Assembly (NCBI GenBank): GCA_026874595.1
Contig: CM049308.1
Coordinates: 97,809,124-97,873,123, forward strand
Length of the DNA stretch: 64,000 nucleotides
Reading direction: 5' to 3'
Source of the DNA: Sipunculus nudus
Lineage: Eukaryota; Annelida; Sipuncula; Golfingiida; Sipunculidae
The notes beneath the pieces are model-generated. The model did not search any database and was not told the DNA's origin. It worked only from the letters and a program-made list of their open reading frames with translations. A program made the translations under genes and the position numbers. Of this stretch, positions 46,418-58,606 are shown in pieces. Position 1 is the stretch's first letter, and each line of letters begins with the position of its first letter.

Positions 46418-48944
46418 ACGAGCTATAGTCGTCGTCCATTGTCTGTCGTCCGTCCGTCTGGCCATCCATCCATCCGTCAGTAGATGTGGCACGTTTTGAA
46501 ACCGTAAGACCTAGGAATCCAAAATTCCGCATAATGTTAGATATCCCCAAGATCTCCTACTGAGCTGAAAACTGGATCTTTGTGACTTCGTTCCTTTGAG
46601 AAATTAAGGAAAACCCTCAATTTTTTTATTAAAAACCTATTTTCACACTTCAGGGCTGCCTAATATCAAAACCACTGATCTGTTTTCCTCATATTTACCA
46701 TGAATATTCCTCTATATAGTTCCTATGTACATGCCAGAAATTAGGTCTGTATTATATAATTTAAAAAAAGTTATGGGCTCAAACATAATACATTTTGTAA
46801 AAAATCAGGAATGATATTTGATTGCTTAATACATAACATGTTAATGCTAAGGATTTTTTTCCAGTAATATAACTTTAATTAATCAAAATTAAATTGTATA
46901 CCGAAAATTAGATCAAATTCTTTTAAATTTTTTAAAATATTAGCAAATATAAAAATTGGTACCTTAAATTTTGCCCTACTTTGACCATGGCACGTTTTTT
47001 TCCTGTAACTGCTGTGGATTTAATTTTCAAAGCATGTTTTTGTTAGCATTTTGTCTGTTAACACCAAAAACTTGAAACCAGTTGATCAAAAACTGTAGAT
47101 TTTATACAAGTTTTCAAGCACCATGTAACATATTGTTTACATCAAGCTAGTGTTATGCAGTTTGCAAGAGCTCAGCTCCCCAGCGTCAGCTCTCAGTTCC
47201 TAAAATTTGGCATACAATTAAATGTCTCCAAAATCCCCTACCATGCCAAGAATTTGGTCACTAGGACTTAATACCTTTGAGATATTAATAAAAAACTTCT
47301 TTTTTTTCCATTAAAAACCCATTGTTACACTTCAAGACTGCCTGACTTTAATCTTATATAATATACATATTTTTCTACATTCTCTATGCATATGCCAGAA
47401 ATGATGTCATTATTGCGTAATTGTTTTAAGTTATGGGCCCAAACTTAATGCACTTTGTAAAAAATCAAGAAATATATTTACTCCCTTAACAAGAGGATTG
47501 CTGAAGCTAGAGATTTTTTGTCAGGGATGTAACATTATTTACTCAAGTTTCAATTGAATACCCAAAACTAGTTCTGAATTTTTCAAATTTTATAAGTTAT
47601 TGGTATAAATATAAAATAAGTACCTTAAATTTTGCCAAAATTTGACCATGGCACATTTGTTTCCTGTGAGCACATAAGGATTTCAGCTTTTTAGTTTAGA
47701 AAGCTGAAAGAAATTGGCCAAAAATTGTAGCTTTTATGAAAGTTTTTATGAGACCATGTCAGACCTTAGCTCTCCCCAGCCCCTCTTGAGTCACCTGTAT
47801 GTTGACCTTGTTGACCTTTTATCAAATTATGCACGCTTGAGGCGAGGGGTACACTGGGGCAGCCAGGCAGCTTATGGCCAGCCACAGTTGATCCAGGTGT
47901 CCAACCCAACTCATCTAGTAGTTTTAACTAACAACATAACAATAAACAATAAATAATAAAATTTTATTGGTTTTTAATAACAAATTAAAGAAAAATAGAA
48001 AAGGAATTTGTTAGTTGATAATAACAGGAAATTAACTTGCAGTTACTGATGATATAAGAATCTTGTATCGATTGAAAGAATGTCACGTATTCCAAATAAC
48101 ACCATGCAGTCACCTATGGTATTTTTCAGTTCAATTTTAATGATAAAAAAAAATTTTATTCATTACTAATCATTAGGGATCATATGAAGGAAATTAATGA
48201 TAGCAAAGATGCAGTTGATGATATTAATCTAGATTCCTGCTGTGTCTAGTGTGTACATTGATGTGAAATTAGTCCAAAATGAATATATAACAATTATTTT
48301 TTTATGAATAAAAGCCATATAAAACCAGGTACTTATGATAATTATTTAAATGTGTTAATTTTGTATATTCTTGATTCTCAACATCATTGTTTGGTGAAAA
48401 CTGAATAAATACCAGACATGGTGCGAATACTTTGCAAATGTATTTGAATACGAATATGAATATGTACTCTATTATAAATTTTCTTGCATAAGAATGGGAA
48501 TTTAGGTAAAAATGAAAGTATATGAATACCAGTGCAAATACCTTTAAAATGTATTCATGAATGCATTCATGAATATATTCTTTGATATTATTTTGATAAT
48601 CATTTCAGTTATATTTTAATTTAAAAAATCCTATGATTCTCTTATTATTTTAAAAAAATTAAATTTTGGACAATTTGTAATTATTTTTAATGAATAGTTG
48701 AACTCTTATATTATATGTTCTGCTTATAAGTTATAAGGACAAGTCAAAATCTGTGTGACAATAGCATTCCATTTATTAATAAAATAAATTAAATCAATCC
48801 TCTTCCCTGTCTCCAAAGATACTATCAAAATCATACATAAGCTAAACACCACCAACTCATAATACAGCTTATATTTATTACCACACAAAACAAGCATGTG
48901 CCTCATTTCTAAATCATATTTTTTACCATATATAACAGCTGAGC
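46418..48944 (+). mobile_element. Family 1 element clipped at both ends
   Basis: It begins inside the 5' hairpin at CGAGCTATAG (46419) with GTCCGTCCGTCTGG. Both core units (46540, 47220) follow, then the long 3' part matching 10260-11290. It ends at CAGCTGAGC (48936-48944), where the terminal hairpin and CTTG are replaced by an inverted family 1 fragment. Confidence 0.72.
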
Positions 48945-49290
48945 ACACTTAACAGACTTAATTTCTGGCATGTACATAGGAACTATATAGAGGAATATTT
49001 ATGGTAAATATGAAGAAAAACAGATGAGTGGTTTAGATATTAGGCAGTCCTGAAGTGTGAAAAAAGGTTTTTAATAAAAAATTGAGGTTTTTCCTTAATT
49101 TCTCAAAGGAACGAAGTCGCAAAGAGCCAGTTTTGTGTTTGGTAGGAGATCTTGGGGACATCTAACAGTATGCTGAATTTTGGATTCCTAGGTCTTACGG
49201 TTTCAAAACGTGCCACATCTACGGACAGACAGACGGATGACGGACAATGGACCACGACTATAGCTCAGATGACTTATAGTCAGCAGAGCT
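48945..49290 (-). mobile_element. Family 1 5' end, inverted
   Basis: The only minus-strand family 1 copy. The hairpin is at 49262-49290, the CCGTC tract reads in complement at 49220-49250, and the first ~300 bp of the core follow. On the minus strand it too follows a T-run. Confidence 0.8.
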
Positions 49291-49292
49291 AA

Positions 49293-49806
49293 AAATGCTT
49301 TTTTTATATTTTTCAGTGACAAAAGACTGTCATGTTGAAAATTGCAATATAAAAAATAGGCCTAAGTATTTAAAGTGAAAGAAAAGTAGATTATGCTGCC
49401 AGTTTCAAAAAGGTATAAATAACAGAATGTTGCTTTTATAGTCATTAAGAATGCATCATTGTTATCCTGTAAGAGATTCCAACGCCCCTGTTTTCCAGGA
49501 GTCTACTGAGTTTTAATGCCAGATCCCTGCCCTCCTGGGTCTTCTATTGCATCACGAATTAATAATGTCCATACCCCAAGCACTCTTGTGTACTCTTAAA
49601 GGTTAGCACTCTTAAAGTTCATAACTAGACAAAAACCAGATTAATATTATATGTACTTGTAAGGAAGTCTTATCAAATATGCCAATGAGGCATCATGTGG
49701 GCACGTGTAACATTTCTTAGCCTGAGGCATTTCAAACCTTGATGCCTACACCTGTATTCACTGATTCGACCCTAGGGGCAGAACCAGAGGGGGGGTTGGG
49801 GCGGGG
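49293..49806. other. Unassigned intergenic or intronic sequence
   Basis: No repeat family or gene recognised. It ends in a G-rich run (49790-49806), after which family 2 sequence starts abruptly. Confidence 0.4.
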
Positions 49807-52800
49807 CAAGTTTGTTCAAATGGTTTTGGAACAGTGCTTTTTGGCTGAGTTATGGGAAGTTTGCTGTATCTTCCTATATGAGTTATAAACCTGCAAAAAG
49901 TTTTTCGACTGACGCAACTGAAGTCATTGTGTTTAATATTTTACAAGAATAATCCTCACAATAATTCTTATAATAATTGTCTTTAATGGTTCCACATGAA
50001 TGATGTTTGGCTGAATTATGGAGACTGAATTGAGACATTTTACCATATATGTTTGGTATGTGAAGCAGTTACATCTAGACTGGCACCAGTTTATCACCAT
50101 CTACTACCGTAAAAAACCGCATATACGTCGAGAAATTTGTTCCCAAAAAATTAATCCAAGAAAGGAGAGTCGACTTATGTGCGGGTCTAAGCCTGAAAGG
50201 CAAAATTTTGCACGAACTTAGTCAGACTGCCGGCCTGAATGTCTTAACTGATCGACAACTAGATCTCCATTTCCGGTGAAGTCAGGTACACAAGTCCCCC
50301 TTTCGGTCCAAAAATACAGTCTAATAAGGTTTCTGAATATTTTTTTTTCAGATTTTGACCATTTACACTGTTCTTTCATTTGGATAATGCAGTATATTAA
50401 AATGTTAGCAATTTACATGGTTGATGACAACCAGGAAATGACCCGCGTCTAGCTATAATGAGCTTCATTCACTGGTGATTAAGTACGAGTGCAAGAGGCA
50501 CGGGCATTGTGTAATCAGTTGGGATTTTATCCAGGGCATCGACCCCTTTGTATTTGACATCCAATTATGTTACAGTATTTCCCCACAAAAACATTTGGTG
50601 CTTGCGTAAGTTTGCAAACATGTGACAGTAAAAGCCTGTGGGCCGTGGTATCTGATCTACAGATAGGTGACAAATGGCTGATTACAGCACCAATTAGCGC
50701 TCACTCGGTACGAGGATAATGCTGCATGTCCCAAGAAGCCCAAAACTAGGTCACGCTGTTCACCTGTGTACTTACACGCGGGGGAAATTATCACTCCGTT
50801 CAGAAGTTCCTACTTAAAAATCACCACAAATTGTAGTGAATGACTGCAGCCCTGAGCAAAGCTTGGGAATAAAATAGGCCGAAGTTCAACCTGACATCAA
50901 TATCGCAATGAACAAACGAACACAAAACCTGCAAGACTTTGTCCATAGAATGTGAACTATATGATTCATTCACGAAAACTTTCATCAAAAAGAAAGGAAA
51001 ACGGAGTTTGATCAAAGAACGACTGACGTAATGTCCACGTGTTGCCCTGGCTTTCATGCTCTCACTCTGCGGTTCGCTATGCTGGATACCTACCGTGCAT
51101 ATATGCAGTTATATCGCATGTAATTGTTCATTAGTGCATCCGTCTGTGGAGGCAAGGAAGACCGGAGTTAATTAAAACTTGAATAAAATTGTCGTTTACG
51201 GCCTTGTGTTTTCTCAGAATGTATAATAAAAATCTCTGATAATAAAATTCCTGCCCTTGATCCACGGATATGACCAAGCTGAGGACAGCTTACACTGTCA
51301 CGTGGCCTTTTCAGGCGACTCTGACTTGGTCCCAACTTCGCACGTTCTTTTCATTTTAGATTATGTAAAATATAGAGAAGTCCGCGACAATCCTGTTTTA
51401 GTTACACGCTAAAATATCATGTTTTTATTGATATCTGACAAAAACAATCATTAGAAGTTTAAAATAAATGAGCAGTGACGAAAGTGTGAGAAATCCTTGG
51501 CTGTTCAATTATCGTGCACCTGCCGAATCTGGGTGTCAGACGATCTTCATTTCTGCAAAATACTTAAAGTATCGACCTGTTATATTTATTAATCTTAGAG
51601 TCTTTATGATGCCCAATAACTTTTAAATAGATTGCACAACAAAACAATTGACATTTTTACAGTTTAAAAAAATTGTAGTGGTATGAATGTCAAAAAAAAA
51701 AAAAGCCAGTCATACATATTCTCTTTTCCCCAATGGCCTGTCACATTTCTCTCGATGGTCATGTATGCTGCTTTAGACCTGTTTTGACCTCCAGAATTGC
51801 TTTAAAAAATTTTTACCTGATATTTACCTTGAAAATTTATACTCGACTTATATGCGAGTTTTAACGGTACATCATGCCACTTGACATTTAAATGTCAGGT
51901 TTAATAGCTTGGCAGATTGCCAACTATTTCAGATTTGGCAACAGACCAAAGGTCAGCCTGGATCTATTTATAGCTTTGGCAGACTGGCAACTGTATCAGA
52001 TAAGGCAACAGGTCAAGAGTTCACTCAGTGCAGCCAGGTATAGGTCAAGAGTTCATTCAGTGCAGTAGCTGCATTCTATTTATAGCTTTTGCAGACTGCC
52101 CGCTGTATCAGACAAGGCAACAGGTCAAGAGTTCACTCAGTGCAGCCAGGTATAGGTCAAGAGTTCACTCAGTGCAGTAGCTGCATTCTATTTATAGCTT
52201 TGGCAGACTGCCCACTGTATCAGATTTAGCACCAAAGGTCAGTCTCGATCTATATAAAGCTTTGGCAAACTGCCAACTGTGTCAGATTATACAACAGGTC
52301 AAGAGTTCACTCAGTGCAGCCAGATACAGGTCAAAAGTTCACTCAGTCTAGCCAGGTGCAGGTCAAGAGTTCACTCAGTGTAGTAGCTTGAGCCAGCAAT
52401 TTGTCACAGGTCACTTGGGGCAACTGCCTTTCTAACCTAAGCCTGGTCAGCCCAGTGCCTCAAATTCAAGAGAAGTTTGATGTATTGGCCTGACATTTTG
52501 ACCTTTTTATGTGTCTTTGATTGCTTTCTCCTTCACAAGACAGGTGTCACCACCTACAATGGCTTTGCACAATGTATGTGCCTGCTTATTTCTCCAGAGG
52601 AATTTGATATATCAGCCTGAAATTGGGCAAATACATATCGTAAAGCTTTGTCATATACAAGACTGGTTGCACCACCTACAATAATTTTTGCACAGTGTAT
52701 GTCCCTGCTTATTTCTCAGGAGGGGATATCAGCCTGAAATTTGGCTTATATAATCCATGTATATACAACTCTGATACCTATGTTGTATATACAAGACATG

Positions 52801-52891
52801 TAGGCCTGCTGGAAAATTAATGGCCCAGCATTGAAGCATTATACCTGGTGTATTAACCATTGCACAGGTTTCATTAGGCCTGTAGGCCTTG
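49807..52891 (+). mobile_element. Family 2 element, 5' truncated, interrupted
   Basis: It joins the family 2 body at 'caagtttgttcaaatgg'. It is split at 50104/51870 by a TA-flanked transposon and continues with the 'gttcactcagtgcag' satellite and a few ~140-bp units (52538, 52666). The 3' end is TTGCACAGGTTTCATT, hairpin AGGCCT-GT-AGGCCT and CTTG (52888-52891). Only TT separates it from the next family 1B element. Confidence 0.75.
50107..51867. mobile_element. TA-flanked TIR transposon, 1.76 kb
   Basis: The ends are CCGTAAAAAACCGCATATAC and its imperfect inverse (...GCGAGTTTTAACGG), flanked by TA (50105-50106, 51868-51869). The uninterrupted family 2 copies read 'catctattacatcatgcc' (3436-3453), proving insertion at a TA. 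TIR wording (CCGTAAA, ATATAAGTCGA) and target suggest the pogo/Tigger branch of Tc1/mariner. No transposase is recognisable (longest frame 78 codons), so it is probably non-autonomous or decayed. A related right end is at 29685-30156. Confidence 0.82.
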
Positions 52892-52893
52892 TT

Positions 52894-54522
52894 AGCTCAG
52901 CTGACTGTAAGTCATCTGAGCTTTAGCAATCACTCTTTGTCCGTCGGCCGTCCGGTCGTCCTGTCGTCCTTAACCGCTGGACCTAGAATCTTCTTACTTG
53001 ACATGTAGAGAGGTCCATGAAAAATCTCTTTGGAAACCTGAAATTAGGTCTCTGTTACCCATATTCACCCAGCTATGAGGCTCCGAAGTACCCCCCCCCC
53101 CCCCAGAATAATGGAAAATTTCATACAAAAGCTCAACTATCTGAACTACTAATGCAGTGATCCCCATGATTCTTTGCATGGATATTGATCATGGAGTGTT
53201 TCATCAGTTTCTGCAGACTGGTGGCGCCACCTGTATTTTTTCAAATTTTTACAATTTTTTTTCTTTATTTTTGAGACCTTTAAAGATGCTGTCATCTGTG
53301 AACAGGGCACAAATCGTAACTGCTGTACCTAGAATCTTCTTACTTGACATCCAGTGAGGTTCATGAAAAATCTCATGGAAAACCTCAAATTAAGTCTCTG
53401 TTACCCATATTCACCCAGCTATGAGGCTCCAAAGTACCCCCCAGAATAATGGAAAATTTCATACAAAAGCTCAAGTATCTGAACAATTAATGCATTATAT
53501 CACCATGATTCTTTGCATGGATATTGATCATGGAGTATTTCATCAGTTTCTGGAGATTTGTGACGCCACCTGTATTTTTTCTATTTTTTACGATTTTTTT
53601 TTCTCTATTTTTGATACCTTTAAAGATGCTGTCGATCCTGTTGACAGGGCACAAATCATACTTCTGGACTTAGAATCTTTTTACTTGACATCCAGTGAGG
53701 TCAATGAAAATTCTCATGGGAAACCTCAAATTATGTCTCTGTTACCCATATTCTTACAGCTATTGGGCCCTGAAGTACCCCCCAGAAAAATGGCAAATTT
53801 AATAGAAAAAATCAAGTATCTGAACAACTTACGCATCGATCACCATGACTTTTTTGCATGGATATTGATCAAGGAGTGTTTCCTCAGTTTCTGCAGACTG
53901 GTGGCACCACCTGTATTTTTTATTTCTTATGATTGTTTTCTCTATTTTTTAGACCTCTTTTGAAACCTCAAATTAAGTCTCTGTTACCCATATTCTTCCA
54001 GCTATTGGGCCCAGAAGTACCCCCCCCCCCCCCAGAATAGTTGAAAATTTCATAGAAAAGCTCAAGTATCTGAACACTAAAGCATTGATCACCATGATTT
54101 TTTTGCATGGATATTGATCTTGGAGTGTTTCATCAGTTTCTGCAGACTGGAAGCGCCACCTGTATATTTTTATTTTTACAATTTTTTTTTCTCTATTTTT
54201 GAGACCTTTAAAGATGGTGTCATCTTTTAACATGGCACAAATCGTAACCCCTGGACTAAGAATCTTCTAACTTGAAATCCAGAAAGGTCCATGAAAAATC
54301 TCCTTGGAAACCTGAAATTAGGTCTCTGTTACCCATATTCTTCCAGCTATGGGGCTGCAAAGTACCTCCCAGAATAATGGGAAATTTCATAGAAAAGCTC
54401 TAGTATCTGAACAAATAATGCATTGATCGCCATGATTCTTTGCATGGACGTTGATCATTGAGTGTTACATCTGTAGACAGGTGGCGCCACCTGCATTTTT
54501 AAAAAAAATTTTCTCTATTTTT
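52894..54522 (+). mobile_element. Family 1B element, 3' part displaced
   Basis: 5' hairpin (arms AGCTCAGCTGACT, AGTCATCTGAGCT) and a CCGTCGGCCGTCC tract. About five ~280-340-bp tandem units follow, each with 'tctctgttacccatat', a C-run and 'gcagactggtggcgccacctg' (exact palindromes at 53220-53231 and 54480-54491). It is cut at the T-run 'ctctattttt' by a family 1 element. The remainder may lie beyond the window. Confidence 0.78.
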
Positions 54523-54904
54523 AGCTCAGCTGACTGTAAGTCATCTGAGCTATAGTTGTGGTCCTTTGTCCGTCGTCGGGCCGTCCGTTAACAGGGCTCA
54601 TTTTAAAACCATTGGACCTACGATTTCAAAACTTTGCATACCATTAGATGTCCCCAAAATCTTCTACCATACCTAAAATTGGGTCACTAGGACTTCGTTC
54701 CTTCGAAATATTAAGGAAAAACCTCCGTTTTCCATTAAAAAGCCATTGTCACACTTCAAGGCTGCCTAATATCGAAACCACTGGTCTGTTTTTGATTGTA
54801 TTTAGTATTCATTTTCTTCCATACATTTTCTATTAAAGTACCAAAAATTAGGTCAGTATTGAGTATTGTTTTGAAGTTATGGGTCCGAATATAATGCAAT
54901 TTTT
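54523..54904 (+). mobile_element. Family 1 element, 5' 380 bp
   Basis: Hairpin at 54523-54551, GTCCGTCGTCGG tract and first core unit. It stops at 'ataatgcaattttt', where family 2 copy 3 starts. The unbroken family 1 sequence 'cataatgcaattttttt' is at 56471. Confidence 0.78.
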
Positions 54905-55386
54905 AGCGAACCTGTGAGCTTATGCGATGGTGCGGCATCGTGCGTTGTCTTTACGTTTACCATAGCTATCTCAAAACGGCAGAAGATAGCATCACCAAAT
55001 TTTTTGCAAATAATCAGTCATCTGAAAAACTCTATCGGATTTTGTTTATTTTTTTCTAACTGCATTTTCTTAGATTTTATAGGGAAAAAGCTAAAAAAAG
55101 CTTTAAAAATCTTCTTCTCCAAAACTGTCCGGCCAAATTGTCCAATATTTCACAGAAATGATCCTTTGAACAATCTTTCTCAAGTTTGTTCGAATGGTTC
55201 CAGTTCGGAGATTTTTGGCAGAGTTACAGGAGGTTGAACTTTGTTTACTGTGCAAAAAAGCATATTAAAATTAAAATCTCAGAAACGGCTGGAGCTATCA
55301 TCACCAAATTTTATGCCAATGTTGGTCACATAGGTCATATCTGAAATTGAGGTATTGGTGGCGCCACCTGCATCGGCCTTTTTTTT

Positions 55387-58300
55387 AGCTCAGCTGACTA
55401 TAAGTCATCTGAGCTATAGTCATGGTCCATTGTCCTTCCGTCTGTCCGTCCGTCCGTCCATCTGTCCGGATGTCCGTCTGTAAGACTGGCACGTTTCGAC
55501 ACCGTTGGACCTACGAATCTGAAATTCGGCATACAGTTAGATGTCCCCAAAATCTCCTACCATGCCGAAAATTGGGTCAATAGGACTTTTTCGTTCCTTC
55601 GAGATATTAAGGAAAAACCTCAATTTTTTATTAGAAATCTGTTTTCACACTTCAGGACTGCCTAATATCAAAATGACTCATCTGGTTTTCTTCATATTTA
55701 CCATAAATATTCCTCTATATAATTCCTATGTACATGCCAGATATTAAGTCAGTATTATATAATTTAAAAAAGTTATGGGCCCAAACATAATAGACTTTGT
55801 AAAAAAATCAGGAAGATATTTGGTCACTTAAGACCAAAAGTGTTAAAGGTAGGGACTTTTTTCCAGTAATACAACTTTAATTAATCAAAATTTAATTGTA
55901 TAACAAAAATTAGATCAAAATCTGTTAAATTTTTTTAAATATTGGCAAAAATATAAAATTGGTACCTTAAATTTTGCCCAACTTTGGCCACGGCACATTT
56001 TTTTCCTGTAAGTACTGTGGATTTAATTTTCACAGCATGTATAGATAAGGATTTAATCTGTTAAAATCTGAAATTTGAAAATAAAAGCTACAAAATTAGG
56101 CTAGTTATTGAATTTTTTTGGAGGCTCTTGTTGTATTCCCTTACATTGTCAAGCAGTCCACTTTGATGACTGTAGGTCATTCAGTGCACATCTCTATGCT
56201 CCCCAGGCTGTTGGCATAATTTTAGATGTCCCCAAAATCTCCTACCATACAGAAAATTGGGTCATTAGGACTTCGTTCGTTTGAGATATTAAGGGAAAAA
56301 AACTCTGTTTTCCATAAAAAAAGCCATTGTTACACTTCAAGGCTGCCTAATATCAAAACCACTGATCTGTTTTTGATGGTATTTAGTATTCACATTCTTT
56401 CATACATTTTCTATGAACATACCAAAAATAAGGTCAGTATTGGGTATTATTTTGAAGTTATGGGCCAAAACATAATGCAATTTTTTTAAAAATCAGGAAA
56501 TATATTTACTCACCTAACATGAGAATTGCTGAACCTAGAGACTTTTTTTCAGGAATGTAACTTTATTTAATCAAGATTCAATTGTTTACCCAAAATTAGA
56601 TCTGAATTTTGCAAATTTTTCAAGTTATTAGCATAAATAAAAAATCAGTACCTTAAATTTTAACCAACTTGGCACTGTTGATTTAATTTTCACAGCATAT
56701 ATACATAAGGATTTAATCTTTTAAAATCTGAAATTTCAAAGAAATTGATTGGAAAGAATAGCTTTTATTCATGTTTTCATACACCATGTCAAGTGTTGTT
56801 TACATCTAGCCCACCTAGTAGTACAGCCTTCACTTGCATTATGTAACCCACCCCAGGCAGCTTGCCTTGGGTCAGCCTGGCCACTACCAGCAGGCTTCCC
56901 TCTGCCCTGCACTCCCCCCCCCCCAGATGGTGCATAAACTAGATGAATGTTATTATTTTCTGTATTTGATTCTTTCTTATTCTAGGCTATGCTACATTTT
57001 AGATTTTGTATTGTACCACCAGGGTTACAATGATTAAAGTGTACATTTAATTGTGTCCACAAAGTGGTGTATTGTTATGAAAGTGTGGATGTTCATCAGA
57101 TAAGTAATTCCTTACTTCAGAAGAGTAAAAACTTCACCAGGTGTGAAATTGACTATTAATTCCAGTAATAAATTAAAACTGGGATAGTAATTAGCACAAT
57201 GATATTGTTTGTCCCTCATTCAACCAACAGTGTGTATACTTTATTTGAAAAGATGTTTTATTTTATCAAATTTACTTTTATTTTATTTTGGTGAATAAAA
57301 TTAAGCATGTACTGAAAACTCCAATGTGCAAAACTTTTTAATAGTGATTCAAGGAATATTCTTGTAGATGCAATGTTGTGGCATTATTTTCTTTTAAATT
57401 CAGTTTAAACATTTTTGATTTAAAAATAATAAAATATATGTGTATGCATAATATGACCCAATATGAGCTAGACTCTGGATATATGATGATTGCAACTTTT
57501 GCAACAATTCTAATATTTTAACTTATAGTTTCAGTTTTTTACTCTGTATATATAATGATTGCAACTTTTGCAACAATTCTAATATTTTAACTTATATTTT
57601 CAGGTTTTTTTATTAAAAATTTATAAAACCTGTAAATAAAAAAATGATTCAGATAAAAACTTCTTAATGGAAAAAGTGGATATGCTTAAAAAAAATAGGA
57701 TTATATATAAACTTAATGCATTATTCCCTTGAGGGTTAAATAAAGGTAATAGTCCATTCTGTCCACTTGCCTGTCCATCTGTAAATTTTCATATGCATCA
57801 CAGTATCTCAAAATTTTACTGTTTTTCTTCATGACAGTCTTGTCAGAGTATTAGTTTGCAATCATATATTTAGAACTTTACTATAACGAAGTAGGAGGGC
57901 CTCTTTCCTCTTAGCTTTTCATATTCTTATATAAATGATAAACATTACAATAGAATATTTCTACATCCAGCTTCGTGCTGCCCTCACTTTTCCCTTCTCC
58001 GAACCCCATCCCAAAAACAGCCTCAGTAAGCAAGAACAAGATGAATCAGATATATTCATACTTTAATATTTTATATAACTATTCGTCCATAGGTACCTAT
58101 GTACATGCCAGAAATTATGTCAGTATTGTGTAATATGTAGACATAGTGGGCATCACAATAATGTACCTTGTCAAGACTAAAGAGATATTGTGTCATACAG
58201 TCACAAATTCATAAATCACTTCATCAGCATAGTTAATCATAACATCATATCTGTCCAATTGAAAGCTTGCAGACTACCATACACTTTAGATCCTTCAACA

Positions 58301-58606
58301 AATAGCCTTATCATCATTCTACTACTGCTTATTACTGCTGTCATTGCATTCATATTTGCTCAAATATATCACAATTTTCAACCCCTCCTAAATAAATAAA
58401 AAATAAACCACTATATTTTACTCTATTAATCCATCAGTCAGGTAATTTCATTTATCATTTACTCACATATTACATTACATTCCTTTATAATAGCCCAACA
58501 TGTCCATGATATTTATAAGCTTTATCGACTCGATATAGTATCACAGTGGAGAAACATTTATAGTACAATCATGATCAGCTGAGCGCCGTGACCCATGGGT
58601 CCCTTG
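55387..58606 (+). mobile_element. Family 1 element, complete 3.2-kb copy
   Basis: Both ends are defined by the surrounding family 2 element. The 5' hairpin is at 55387-55415 with CCGTCCGTCCGTCC at 55450. There are two core units (55490, 56220). The 3' part contains a 70-bp duplication (57478-57620). CAGCTGAGC is at 58576, then GACCCATGGGTC and CCCTTG. It is nearly identical to 978-2098 over its last 1.1 kb. Confidence 0.88.

Noticed and set aside
53421-53963. 180-codon plus-strand frame
   Set aside because: It runs through tandem units of a family 1B core. Its content is translated repeat (GVFHQFL... periodicity) and not conserved between units.
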